Source of the DNA: Armigeres subalbatus
Lineage: Eukaryota > Arthropoda > Insecta > Diptera > Culicidae
Direction: 5' to 3'
Length of the DNA stretch: 64,000 nt
NCBI RefSeq assembly: GCF_024139115.2
Contig: NC_085139.1
Coordinates: forward strand, 256,063,679 to 256,127,678
The notes under the pieces were generated by a model. That model was not told the DNA's origin. It searched no databases and saw nothing but the letters and a program-made list of their open reading frames with translations. A program made the translations under genes and the position numbers. Positions 1-10,618 of the stretch are shown in pieces; position 1 is the first letter of the stretch; every line of letters begins with the position of its first letter.

Positions 1-80
1 CACCGGGAATCGAACCCAGCCACCCTCAACATGGTCTTGCTTTATAGCCGCGCATCTTACCACTAGGCTAAGGAGGGCCC
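1..80 (-). mobile_element. tRNA-related SINE head (Feilai-like), cut by the window edge
   Basis: Read on the minus strand this is a tRNA-like head with an A-box-like TAGCCTAGTGG and a B-box-like GGTTCGATTCC, the two parts of an internal RNA polymerase III promoter. The same head, followed by its tail, occurs at 26359-26621, so this is one member of a dispersed SINE family. The tail lies outside the window. The name Feilai-like is from memory of Aedes SINEs and not verified; the tRNA-like nature is seen directly. Confidence 0.7.
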
Positions 81-1216
81 CTTTACTACTGTACTACCCC
101 ACTGCATACGCGCAGCATCTCGAGACAACGTTGCCGGAAGAGGGTGAGCTCGATGGGGTGAAGACTAATGGAATACAGTTAAAGCAGCCATTAATGACGC
201 AGCGGAGAATAATGTCGGCTATGTGGGACGAAGTCGACGGAACGATTGGTTTGACGAAGAGTGCAGACAGATTCTAGAGAAGAAGGACGCAGCGCGGGCG
301 GTCGCCCTGCAGCAAGGTATCCCGCATAACGTGGAACGTTATAGACGGAAGCTTTTTCAGGAGAAGAAACGCCGCCTGGAAGAAGCGGAGTGCGAGGAGC
401 TGGAACAGCTTTGCCGTTCTCAAGAACACGCAAGTTCTATCAGAAGCTGAACGCATCCCGCACAGGCTTCGTGCCGCGAGCCGAAATGTGCAGGGATAAG
501 AATGGGAGCATCTTGACGGACGAACGTGTGGTGACCGAAAGGTGGAAGCAGCACTACGAGGAACATTTTAATGCCGCTGAGAGTACATGAAGTGAAAGTC
601 AAGGCAGCGGAGGAAATGACTGCGTCAGTCTGCCAACCAGCCCCTACCTTGAGGGAATTTAAGGATGCGATCCAACAGTTAAATACCAATAAAGCAGCTG
701 GTAAGGATGGTATCGGAGCTGAGCTCATCAAGATGGGCCCGGAAAAGCTGGCCACTTGCCTGCACAAACTGATAGTCAGAATCTGGGAAACCGAACAGCT
801 ACCGGAGGAGTGGAAGGAAGGGGTTATATGCCCCATCTACAAGAAAGGTGACAAGCTGGAGTGTGAGAACTTTCGAGCGATCACCATCCTTAATGCCGCC
901 TACAAAGTGATATCCCAGATCATTTTCCGTCGTCTGTCACAATTAGTGAATGAGTTCGTGGGAAGTTCGCTGGGCTCGCTCAGCTCTACAGCAAACCCAG
1001 TATTCAGAAGGTAGCTAAAGCCGGAAGGGTACGATGGGCAGGGCATGTTGCAAGAATGCCGGAGAGCAACCCTTCAAAGATGATGTTCGCTTCCGATCCG
1101 GCAGGTACGAGACGGCGTGGAACGTAGCGAGCGAGGTGGGCAGACCAGTGGGGGGGGCGTATTCGAGTATGGAGAGATACGACCTCGAACCGTGTATTGT
1201 GGCGTCAAATGGTTGA
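81..1216 (+). pseudogene. RTE-like non-LTR retrotransposon fragment, internally deleted
   Basis: The region encodes pieces of one LINE polyprotein in changing frames. The charged linker between endonuclease and reverse transcriptase lies at about 223-590 (ERWKQHYEEHF near its end), the N-terminal RT fingers at about 600-960 (KAAGKDGIGAELIK, then PIYKKGDKLE and NFRAIT). Near 965 the reading jumps straight to the LINE C-terminus (RVRWAGHVARMP, then TRRRGT), so RT motifs A to E, including the catalytic aspartates, are missing. Frameshifts near 430 and 580 add to the damage. A second fragment of the same family is at 46075-46535. RTE/JAM-like is my best clade guess from the RT style and C-terminal motif. 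Confidence 0.8.
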
Positions 1217-2904
1217 TTCAGTGTTATCTGTTTAGATGTAGACTAAATAAATTAAAAAATGAAACGAAAAATGAAAATTATTGGTTTTAAAGGCGGCTTA
1301 TTGGGCCTGCGCAAACCTCCTCCTGTTTAAAGTTGTACCTAACACCAGGACCTAGGCTTGTATGCTTTGAGCGGCACATGGTCGCTCTGGCGGAGCCTGC
1401 TTGTGGATACATACAGCTTTTTATAGAAGTTCAACAGAGTCCACTGTGGAGCCCCACCACACCTTATGCCAAACGGCCTCTATACTACCGCCGTATAAGG
1501 GCCGTTTGGCAGATTAAGAGGAGGTAACCTGTAACATATCCTATGTTTCAACCCAAAACATTTCCCTTTTGGTGATAGCTTCCCTAGAAAATCAAGAACA
1601 AAAATACTGTACTTAAAATATATCTATTTTGCAAGAACTCTATTTGAATTATATAAATTTAACTTGTACCGTATCGCCTTAAACCGCCAATTGAAATATT
1701 TCAAGTTAATAGATAGAAAGATCAGGTACCGATAGGGCACATCAAAAACTATACGGCGATATACGACTACTGGCCCTGCTCGAGAATTCCCATGCCGACG
1801 AAACACACCAACTGAAGCATGTGAGTGTTTGTAGAAACCAAAATCTCCACACCATCATGTGTAGAATGATATGGGTGAAATGATAATCTGAGTATCGAAT
1901 GACGATCACGCGATATTCTACCCAACAGCTATATAAGGACCGGCTTCCAACTTGTCGGTCTTTTTTGTTTAAGAAAATTCCTGGGAAGCGAGAAAACGGT
2001 GCGATAGTCAGAAGTGTAGTTCAGCAAGTTGAGGATCGAACGCTAATAAATCTGGAAGTAGTGATTCGTGACGGACAGTGAGTTTATCCTAAGTGATTTT
2101 ATCACCCTTCCAATAAATTCCCAAACAGACAATTTAGTGGCCACTGGGTGGCAAACTGGACCTCCTTACTGCCAACGTTGAGGCCAGTTAGTGTTTAGAG
2201 GTCATCCTCCGGTGCAAAAGTTAAGACGATACGAAGAACTGTCCGTGTAGTTAAGCCACCGGTTAAGCCACCGGGAAGACAGATTGTGAGCTAGATAATT
2301 CCTTTAAATTAAAAACTGCAGCGATGTGATTCCGCTCCAAGATGCGCTGAACAGGTCGTCCGTCAACATACGACTGCGGCCAAACGTTATATACGGAATG
2401 CACCAAACGGAATTCGAGCCCGGATACGGGTGAAGCGCTCCAGCCAAGAAAGCTCCAGCATCATCTAGAAGCGAGGGAACCACGTGGCAACAGCAGCAGA
2501 GGCAGATTATTGAAGGTAACTCGAGCAGATACCCAATTAGGCTTTCCAAATTATAAGACAGTGAAAGGAAAATGAATACAGATTTAATTGATGTGGCGAT
2601 TATAATTAGCTTTTCCTATTGATTTCTTGCATTCACTGAAAGAAACAGTTACAGGTTGAGACATTTTAAGTGAAAAGGTGAGTTTTTCCCAGCACGTTGT
2701 GCCGACCCTGAGACATTGAAGAGGTGAGCTGGCTCGGGACGTACGGACGTCCATGCCACAGACGCATGGGCGTCATTGGTAGTTACAAACCCTAGGCAAG
2801 GAAATATCCTTCGCAATACGACCTCCTTTGAATGCTTCATTCGTCCATCCAAGCAAAGAAATTTCAAACATCGCAGATCTCTAAATACTTTGTTGATTTG
2901 CTTG
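1217..2904. other. intergenic DNA, no gene seen
   Basis: AT-rich sequence with only short chance reading frames. It holds one small perfect hairpin at 1467-1511, listed separately. Nothing else could be assigned. Confidence 0.5.
1467..1511. repeat. short inverted repeat (hairpin)
   Basis: Arms TGCCAAACGGCC (1467-1478) and GGCCGTTTGGCA (1500-1511) are perfectly complementary, and an inner TATAC/GTATA pair extends the stem around a short loop. Function unknown; it could be a transposon end or a transcribed hairpin. Confidence 0.6.
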
Positions 2905-3030
2905 TAGATCAAAATCAGCAGTGATTCCAATTGTTCTGGCCTGTTAAATTTGAATATGAATCTGAAACATTGATTTCCCCAGCAGCTGTTCTAATTTCAT
3001 TTTTTTATAACAGTTGAATTTCAAAAGCTT
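2905..3030 (+). repeat. dispersed repeat, left copy flanking the copia element
   Basis: About 125 bp beginning AAATCAGCAGTGATTC and containing CCCAGCAGCTGTTCTA. A diverged copy in the same orientation lies at 5447-5570, just outside the other copia LTR. Either the copia element sits inside a tandem duplication, or these are two members of one family. Confidence 0.6.
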
Positions 3031-3045
3031 AGAGTTGTTGTGAGT

Positions 3046-3182
3046 AGCAGAGTAATGAAAAGACTACTGCTTCTGGTGACGGTATAATTCAAACTGGTTT
3101 TATTTATTCTAATCAAAGCTCATGGCTACTACGATCTAATTATTGACTACAGCTACTACGATTGGTTTGCTTGTTCTTGACA
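3046..3182 (-). repeat. copia 3' LTR
   Basis: 137-bp repeat, one mismatch to 5307-5443. It ends in TTCTTGACA at 3182, which is TGTCAAGAA in element orientation. Confidence 0.85.
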
Positions 3183-3303
3183 CCCCTCCTCAAACTGATC
3201 GTGGGAAAACTCCAATGCTCGAACAGTGCTTTCGGAACGGCATCACGGGAAATCCTATCGTCAACAAATCTGCTTGCTGCTCACTCGTTGAAATGTAGCG
3301 AAC

Positions 3304-3951
3304 TTAAAGCTTCTTCATGGCTACACACTCACGCACAAAATGCAGCTTGACGTCGGTGTGCTTCAGTCGCTTCGAAGATCCATCCGACTCCATAATCGCG
3401 ATGGTTGATTGGTTGTCCTCGTACAATAGTTGCGATCGCCCTTCTTGCACTCCTAACTCACCTAAGACCTTTTGGATCCAAATGGCCTCAAACGCTGCAT
3501 CTGCTAGAGCGGAACACTCCGCTTCGGTCGACGACAAGGATACGGTGCTTTGCTTCCTAGTGCTCCAAATAACTGTGGCTCCGTACAGCTTGAACAGGAT
3601 CCCGGAAACCGAACGCCTGTCGTTGACGTCAGTCGCCCAGTCTGCATCCGCAAAACCAAACACCTGATGGTCCGATACTGCTAACCGTTCGTACACCAGT
3701 CCGTGATCGGTTGTCCCCTGCAGATATCGCAAAGTCCTTTTTGTGTGCACCCAGTGGTCCTCGTTTGGATTGCTCTGGAACTGGCTGAAGTAATTCACCG
3801 ATGCGCTGAGATCCGGTCTGGACGTGACCATCAAATAGGTGAGACATCCTATCAGCTCTCGGTACGGCTTGTCCAGCTTCTCATTCGTCTCGCTCTTCCG
3901 TAGTTGTAGGCCCGCTTCCATGGGCGTTGACATGGGCTTGCACTGCTCCAT
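3304..3951 (-). pseudogene. copia reverse transcriptase end and RNase H
   Basis: Open frame of 215 codons. It contains the copia signatures KPMSTPM, YRELIGCLTYL, RPDLSASVNYFSQF, RTLRYLQGT, GFADADWA, SLSSTEAEC and YEDNQSTIAI, which mark the RT-to-RNase H junction and RNase H (D, E and D residues visible in DADW, TEAE and EDNQS). The end runs to the last residues before the 3' LTR. A frame change separates it from the upstream RT part near 4000. Confidence 0.85.
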
Positions 3952-4055
3952 ACCGAAACGCCGCAGAATCGACCTAGTGTATTGTTTCTGGCTCCAACGT
4001 CATTCGTCCCAGCAGGACGTCTCGGTTGATTTTCAAGCCCAGGAACATCTTCGCT

Positions 4056-5245
4056 TCACCCATATCTTGCATCGAGAACTCCGTCTTCAGCAGCTTCTTG
4101 ATTGCACCAATCACGCCAAAGCAGCGAGACCCTTGTCTTGTCTATATCGTCCACGTATAGCAGCAGAAACACCTTTTCGCCACCACGCTCACGGACGTAC
4201 AGGCAACTGTCGCTCTCGCATCGTCGAAAACCAATTCTGGACACAAACTCGTGAAATTGGTCATTCCACGCCTTCGATGCTTGCTTCAAACCGTAGATGG
4301 ATTTGTTCAGCTTGCTGACTCGATGGTCCAGCTTCACCACGTTCCGAAGGCAATCCGCTGTCTGCACCATATGCTCGGTTGCGCCCGAATCGAGAATCCA
4401 TCGAAACAGGCTCAAACTTTTACCTTCACGCTTCACATCCCCATCCGACTCTGTCACGAATGCCACTTCGGAACCAGCAACGTTGGCCCTTTCCTTTTTC
4501 TTCGGTTTACCAGACGATTTTCGTTGGTCCGTGTCCTTTTTCATGGGGCAGTTTGACTTCTTGTGGCCCACTTTTCCGCAGGAAAAACACTTGATGTTGG
4601 ACCGCTTGCCGAAGAACGCCGAATCACCACCCAACGTGCTCTCCATGTCGCAATTGCTCCGCCGCTTCACGTTCTCGCTCAGCAGCCTGGCCTTCACGAA
4701 GTCGAGTATGCACTGTTCTGCCGGTAGGGTTTCAAGAACCGTCACCAGCTGTTGAAACGATTTCGGCGTGGTTTGCAGCAAATTGAACACCACCAGCCGC
4801 TCGTGCATCACGATGTCCGCTGAGGCAAGCTCCCGGATGATCCGCTCAAACCGCAGCAGATGCTCTTTCATCGGTTCCGCTTCGCTGTACTTCATCACGG
4901 CCAGTTACTTCAGTAGGTAAAACTGACCGGAAATTCCCTTCATCGCGAACACATTCTGCAACGTTGCCCAGATCGCCTTCGGAGTGGACTTACCCTTGAT
5001 GTACTCCAGCTGCGAATCAGCGATCTTCTCCACCAGCAACGACTTGCAACGTGCTTCCAGAAGTTTCGCTCCGCCAGTTTTGTCTCCTTCTGCGCCTTCT
5101 CTGCAACCGTATCCGTAGCAGCCACTTGGAACTCCGGAATTTCTTCCGCTTCCTTCCGGATGCAATCGATCAGCTGCCGCTCCTCCAACAACGTCTCCAT
5201 CCGAAAACTCCAGTCGAAAAGATAAGGCTTCAGCTCCGCTTGCAT
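4056..5245 (-). pseudogene. copia gag with zinc knuckle, fused by deletion to reverse transcriptase
   Basis: The gag start codon is at 5245-5243, 62 bases inside the 5' LTR. Gag is broken by frame changes near 5060 and 4900. The later part keeps a CCHC zinc knuckle (CFSCGKVGHKKSNC) and the protease motif WILDSGATEHM. About 20 residues after the protease motif the frame continues into RT (NKSIYGLKQASKAWNDQF, then LLLYVDDI), so integrase and the first half of RT have been removed by an in-frame deletion. Further frame changes follow the YVDD motif. Confidence 0.8.
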
Positions 5246-5306
5246 TTTCCTCCGGTGTGAAATTTTTTTTAAACTAACAAACTCCGTTTCCAGAGTAATG
5301 AGTCCG

Positions 5307-5443
5307 AGCAGAGTAATGAAAAGACTACTGCTTCTGGTGACGGTATAATGCAAACTGGTTTTATTTATTCTAATCAAAGCTCATGGCTACTACGATCTAA
5401 TTATTGACTACAGCTACTACGATTGGTTTGCTTGTTCTTGACA
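5307..5443 (-). repeat. copia 5' LTR
   Basis: 137-bp direct repeat of 3046-3182, one mismatch (G for T in the TATAATGCAA stretch). Confidence 0.85.
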
Positions 5444-5446
5444 AGA

Positions 5447-5570
5447 GTAAAATCAGCAGTGATTCAAATCGTTCGGGACTGTCAGTTTGAATATGAATCT
5501 GGAACATTCATTTTCCCAGCAGCTGTTCTAGATTCATTTTTTATACCAGTCAAATGTCGAAAAAATAAAA
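5447..5570 (+). repeat. dispersed repeat, right copy flanking the copia element
   Basis: Diverged direct repeat of 2905-3030; both share AAATCAGCAGTGATTC and CCCAGCAGCTGTTCTA. It starts a few bases outside the copia 5' LTR. Confidence 0.6.
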
Positions 5571-5683
5571 CTGGTATAACGCTCCGTTCTATTTTCTGCA
5601 GATTTGAACCACGATTGAATCACGAGATTCAAATATTTTTCAATTGTTTTGGTGTATGAATGCGTCATTTTATCTACGGATCA

Positions 5684-5790
5684 GGGGGGTTTTTGTCGAC
5701 CAAATTTTATGAAATTTGGCCACAATATTCTTTGATATGCAAAGAATGTGTAGGCCAAATTTGGGCATAATCATTCATTAAAAACCCCCC
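5684..5790. mobile_element. small foldback MITE, core form
   Basis: 107 bp bounded by GGGGGGTTTTT and AAAAACCCCCC. The inside (AATTTTATGAAATTTGGCC, then GATATGCAAAGAA, then GGCCAAAT) is largely palindromic and matches the core of the MITE at 27537-27709, which has an extra arm of about 33 bp on each side. Confidence 0.7.
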
Positions 5791-6026
5791 TAGTTGCTAA
5801 AATAGCAAAAATAATAACACATAAACTAGCAAATAACTCATTTTGCTATTATAATAACAAACCAATAGCAAAGTTATTCGAAGAAAAGAAAATTTCAATT
5901 AGTCACTGCTTCGCCAACTACTTGCTGCATAAAACATTATGCGCTGGATGTTTGACGGCACAGTGCACGGTGGGCCACGCCGGGAAATTAGGAGGAAAAG
6001 TGTACGCCTCATGATTACTATAAATA

Positions 6027-6212
6027 TTTTACAATGATATGGAAATGCTAATATCATCTTTCAAACTTAGACGTACGTGTTCATGATAGAATTAGAGGCG
6101 AAAGTATAGAATTGATAGTACCGTTAGGATACAGCAGGCATGAAAAATATTTTTATAGAAGTCGATTTGAAAGCGAGCGGAGGGTAATATTTGTGATGGC
6201 ACATATCGTACG
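6027..6212 (+). repeat. family X partial copy
   Basis: About 185 bp closely matching 6497-6690 (shared GATATGGAAATGCTAATATC, GGCGAAAGTATAGAATTGAT and GAAGTCGATTTGAAAGCGAG). It is cut at its right side by the MITE that starts at 6216. Confidence 0.7.
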
Positions 6213-6215
6213 ACC

Positions 6216-6453
6216 ACAGACAAACAGACATAACACTCGTCAAATTTCCATCGTACACTGATTTACTGGTCAATTCAAATAATCATTAGTTGGTCAATCG
6301 ATCACTCTTGGCGCGAGTATTGTTTTTGCTCGAGTTTGACGTTTGCTCACTACAGCCATCTGGTTCGTGATTTGCCCAACTGAAGTCAACAGATGTCGTT
6401 AGTGTTTGAACGACGATGAATTTCATGAGTAAATGTTCAATGTGTTATGTCTG
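6216..6453. mobile_element. MITE with ACAGACAAACAGACATAAC terminus, right end truncated
   Basis: It starts ACAGACAAACAGACATAAC and closely matches the complete copy at 10203-10452. The right terminus stops after TGTTATGTCTG, where the family X element begins, so the last bases were lost. Confidence 0.75.
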
Positions 6454-8018
6454 AATTAATGATTTCGTGTGTGTTACTTCTACGGGTAGTTAAACGATTT
6501 ACAATGATATGGAAATGCTAATATCATCTTCCAAACTTAGACGTACATGTTCATGATAGAATTAAAGGCGAAAGTATAGAATTGATAGTTCCGTCATAAG
6601 GCATAAAGGCAGGCATAAAGAATGTTTTTATAGAAGTCGATTTGAAAGCGAGCGGAGGGCATTGTTTGTGATGGCACATATCACACGACCTTCCTTCTGC
6701 CAAGCTCCCGTATGAAGGGGGAAGGAAGAATATCAGTGTGGAAGCTGATATATCTCCACTGGCAAAAGGAAGGTGGTTTGACTTGCTCATATGCCATCGC
6801 GTGCGGAAGGATTTGCTATCGACGAGTACTGTCTCCAAATTTCTAATATGACATCAGCATTTAGTCGAATAGGATTTTTATTGCACAGTTCTGTTTTCTC
6901 ATTGCGTCCGTCTCGTCGCAACCAACTTGGCTGCCTCGGAGAGAACAAAGCAGAGAAAGGCACTGCTGCTGTACCGTCGACCAATAACAGCTGAATTGAT
7001 GGATGCCCCCACCTAGGGTAGTACACTAAATTAATGATTTCGTGTGCGTTACTTCTACGTGAAATTAAACGATTTATAATGATATGGAAATGCTAGAGAG
7101 ACCTTCCTTTTGCCAAACTCCCGTATGAAGGGGGAGGGAAGAATATCAGTGTGGAAGCTGATATATCTTTACTGGCAAAAGGAAGGTGGTTTGATTTGCT
7201 CATATGCCATCGCGTGCGGAAGGATTTTCTATCGACGAGTACTGTCTCTAAATTTCTAAATCAGCATCTAGTCGAATAAGATTTTTATTGCACAGATCTG
7301 TTTTCTCCATGCGTCCGTCTCGTCGCAACCAACATAACTGCCTCGGAGAGAACAAAGCAGAGAAAGGCACTGCTGCTGTACTGCCCATGATCGCATATTT
7401 GTAACATTTGCATTTTTGTCGATTTTGAGATAAGCTCATGAATCATCTCCAAATTGCTAGTTCTTCCAGCTAACCAGGTGAAATGAGAAAGTTTGTTCCA
7501 AAAAACTACCAAGTTGTTTTGTAACATTGCGCAAAGTGACCGCATAACCGTAACACTAGAAATCTTTATTGCGGGTACGCCATGCGCTGTGTACAAAAAA
7601 TTTAGAAAATAGATGGCATTCAAATACCAAGTAATGGAAATGTTTCTACCGAAGATTCCAACTAGATAAAGTTTTTGTTCAATTTTTGGGAATTTTCAGA
7701 AAATCATTGAGATTTGCATACTTATGCATATTACAAACTTCATCGTTCCATTTCTCCCATGCCTACTTTTGTCGATTGTTACAAATATGCGATCATAGGC
7801 AGTGTACCGTCGACCAATAACAGCTGAATTGATAGATGCCGCCAACCTTCTAACATTCTTCATGCCTGCCGTATCCTAACGGAACTATCAATTCTATACT
7901 TTCGCCTCTAATTCTATCGTGAGCATGTAAGTCTAAGTTTGGAAGATGATATTAGCATTTCCATATCACTGTAAATCGTTTAACTTCACGTAGAAGTAAT
8001 ACACTCAAATCATTAATT
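6454..8018. mobile_element. family X element with long terminal inverted repeats and a partial tandem duplication
   Basis: The left arm (about 6454-6625) and right arm (about 7853-8018) are inverted repeats of about 165 bp starting AATTAATGATTT. The body unit (6691-7020: GCCAAGCTCCCGTATGAAGG to CCAATAACAGCTGAATTGAT) is repeated in direct order at 7101-7380 plus 7803-7850, with a short copy of the left arm (7032-7095) between. The second body unit is split by the MITE at 7381-7802. No reading frame resembles a transposase, so it is non-autonomous. Confidence 0.75.
7381..7802. mobile_element. 422-bp MITE with 4-bp target duplication
   Basis: Terminal inverted repeats CTGCCCATGATCGCATATTT and, at the other end, the complement of CTGCCTATGATCGCATATTT. 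It is flanked by TGTA at 7377-7380 and 7803-7806. The undisturbed body unit near 6972 has a single TGTA at the matching place and serves as an empty site. The inside is AT-rich and non-coding. Confidence 0.88.
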
Positions 8019-9389
8019 AATAAATATTATGTTTTAACGAATTTGGCGGAATTTTCGGTTTAACAACACTTCTAGAACTGATCATTTCGATTTATTCGTA
8101 CAAAAACCCATTTTACAAAATGACGAAGAAATCTCAAATTCCCTTTAAATCCCTAGTTCCAAAATATGCAGAGCAATCCTTAGCTCTTCTTCTATCTAAC
8201 CCAGGAAGAAATGGATCCCCTTTTTCTCTCACTTAAAAATACAGGCATTTGAAAAAGAAGGATTTTTTCCACAAAAGCAGTGATATTTCTGCAATCCTTA
8301 AATGTATTCACTCGGTTATGTAGGTAACCAAAACGTGCTTTTTTGCTCTAAAACTTTGTAGAAGGTAACGTCTTCAATAAAAATTACAACTAAAAAATTA
8401 CAATCAAAATATTGATTTTTTTAGGGTTACCCTAACATTGTTATTTGAAATTGTCATAATAAATGATACAAACGTCGTACAACAATGGTTTTACAGCAAA
8501 GTGCCTCAAAATTAATAAAGGAACAACTTTCTAGAACATCTTACAATGCTAAAATCACAAATAGAGAAGTAAAAAAATATTTCAAAATGTAGTGGGACCA
8601 CCCTATTGCAACAAATTTTGAAATAAAGCTTAAATAACGAGCTTTGACTTTGCTTTGACTTATAAAGACACTTTGTTCCTAAAATATCATCTTCAAGTTG
8701 AAAATAATTTTTCCTCCTAATTTCCCGGCGTGGCCCATCGTGCAGTGGGAACTATGCTGTCCAAGTCAATTAATTTAACGACTATTTAGTAGTACTATTA
8801 GATAATTAAGGAATCTCAGCCTAATCATTAATCAACGTCGATCGTTTCATCTTCATGTATTGTGCGATTTACCTCTCTGAGACACAGGGTTGGGAAAAAT
8901 CAAATTTTCAAAAATTCGAGGATGATTAAAACTCACTCGCGATTTTACTTTCAAATTATCAAGTGACAACAACTCACCAGCGATTAAGAATCGTTTGACA
9001 ATCGTATCTTGATTTAAAGCATTTACCGTTACATTTTGAACTATTTTTCCTTACTACCATGAAACCATAACGTCATATAAAACATATTGCGGGACTGCTG
9101 ACAATTAGCTGATATTTGTAAAGATTAATGTTTGAATGACAGCTCTGTGTTTATTATCGTTTGAGTACAAAATCTGAGAAGTTGTCGCCGGCGACAACTC
9201 GCCTACTGTTTTCACGTGAGAAGTTTTCACATGAAAATTGCAATCATTATCGTCTGACAATGATTCAGCACAACACTGCTGAGACATAAAACACGAGTTC
9301 ATTTAAAGTTAATAGTCTATATTCCGGATATTGAACCACTCGGAGTGGTTATCAATTACTATGTCTGACAGAGCGTTAATGAATAAAGC

Positions 9390-9960
9390 TTCCAATGAAT
9401 GATTAAATTTGTTATGATTAAATCATTCAACTCTATGATTAAAGATTATGATTAATGATTTAATCATTTTCACAATGATTAATGAATATGATTAACGATT
9501 AAATAATTTTTTGATAATGAATTATGATTACAATAAATGATTAAACGATTGGAGTATGATTAACGATTACAGATCGTGATTAAATATTGACACAATATGT
9601 GTATGATTAATGATTAAAGATGATTAATGTTTATGAATAATCAAATTGAATGGTTTGCATATTGATCAATTATCAAGTATTTTTACCAAATTGGGTTATT
9701 GAAAGGTACGAAAATTAAATGATTATGATTAAAGATTAATGAATAAAAGCGATGTATGCAATGATTAAATTTGATGATTAATGATTAAACTCAAAACAAT
9801 TCTGAATATGATTAGTGATTAATGATTAAATGTAAAATTCTATGATTAACGATTAGTGATTAATGATTGAATCATATTTTTATATGGTTTTGATTAATGA
9901 ATAATGATTAAATAGCCCATTATTCATTAATCATGATTAAATCTATGATTAATCACTAAT
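9390..9960. repeat. ATGATTAA-type AT-rich repeat array
   Basis: Dense irregular repetition of ATGATTAA, GATTAATGATTAAA and similar units for about 570 bp, forming the loop between the inverted arms of the foldback element. Confidence 0.8.
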
Positions 9961-10202
9961 GCTCTGGCTGAAACTCGATTTATGCATATGCAAACATGTG
10001 ACCAGTGTTGTGCTGAATCATTGTCAGACGATAATGATTGCAATTTTCATGTGACAACTTTTCACGTGAAAACAGTAGGCGAGTTGTCGCTGGCGACAAC
10101 TTCTCAAATTATGTACTCAAACGATAATAAATACAGAATTTTCATTCAAACATTAATCTTTACTATGATCAGCTAATTGACAACAGTCCCGTTATATATT
10201 CT

Positions 10203-10452
10203 ACAGACAAACAGACATAACACTCGTCAAATTTCCATCGTTCACTGATTTACTGGTCAATTCAAACAATCATTAGTTGGCCAATCGATCACTCGTGGCG
10301 CTCGCATAGGATTCGCTCTAGTTTGAAGTTTGCTCACTACCGCCATCTGGTTCGTGATTTGCCCAACTAACTGAAATCAACAGATGTCGTTAGTGTTTGA
10401 ACGACGATGAATTTGATGAGTGAATGGTCAATGTGTTATGTCTGTTTGTCTG
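10203..10452. mobile_element. complete MITE with ACAGACAAACAGACATAAC termini
   Basis: 250 bp with perfect terminal inverted repeats of about 21 bp (start ACAGACAAACAGACATAACA, end its complement). It interrupts the right arm of the foldback element at a point where the left arm is continuous. A truncated sister is at 6216-6453 and an end fragment at 42494-42516. Confidence 0.85.
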
Positions 10453-10618
10453 TGGAAAAAGTGTTCAAAATGTAACGGTAAGCGCTTAAAATCAAGATAC
10501 GATTTTCAAACGATTCTTAATCACTGGCGAGTTTTTATCACTTGATAATTTAAAAGTAAGATCGCGGGTGAGTTTGATCATCTTCGATTTTTTGAAAATT
10601 TGATTTTTCCCAACCCTG

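Larger units (their letters stand above)
3046..5443 (-). mobile_element. Ty1/copia LTR retrotransposon, deletion derivative
   Basis: A 2.4-kb element on the minus strand bounded by two 137-bp direct repeats, 3046-3182 and 5307-5443, which differ at one base. In element orientation each starts TGTCAAG. Between them lie gag, a truncated protease, and the end of reverse transcriptase with RNase H, in the copia order except that the entire integrase is absent. Intact copia elements are about 5 kb. The near-identical LTRs imply a recent insertion or gene conversion, yet the coding part is frameshifted and deleted, so this copy was probably moved in trans. Confidence 0.85.
5961..8748. mobile_element. 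outer foldback element holding several nested elements
   Basis: The ends are inverted repeats of about 38 bp: GGGCCACGCCGGGAAATTAG near 5972 and its complement near 8718-8739. Between them lie a partial copy of an element called family X here (6027-6212), a truncated MITE (6216-6453), a longer family X element (6454-8018) and a MITE inside that (7381-7802). The stretch 8019-8700 is AT-rich, has no coding signal and may be the outer element's own interior. No target duplication could be confirmed for the outer ends. Confidence 0.5.
8885..10618. mobile_element. hAT-like foldback element with very long inverted arms
   Basis: The ends read CAGGGTTGGGAAAAATCAAA at 8885 and its near-complement ending at 10618; CAGGGTTGGG is a hAT-type terminus. 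The arms are about 460 bp: 8885-9350 pairs with 9980-10618 once the 250-bp MITE at 10203-10452 is removed. Matching blocks include TCAGACGATAATGATTGCAA and AACAGTAGGCGAGTTGTCGC. Both arms read as similar short open frames, which is a by-product of the inverted repeat and not evidence of a gene. The loop is the AT-rich array at 9390-9960. No 8-bp duplication is visible now. Confidence 0.8.

Noticed and set aside
9105..10176. Two similar short proteins, one on each strand
   Set aside because: They are the two arms of one inverted repeat; no start context or domain supports a gene.
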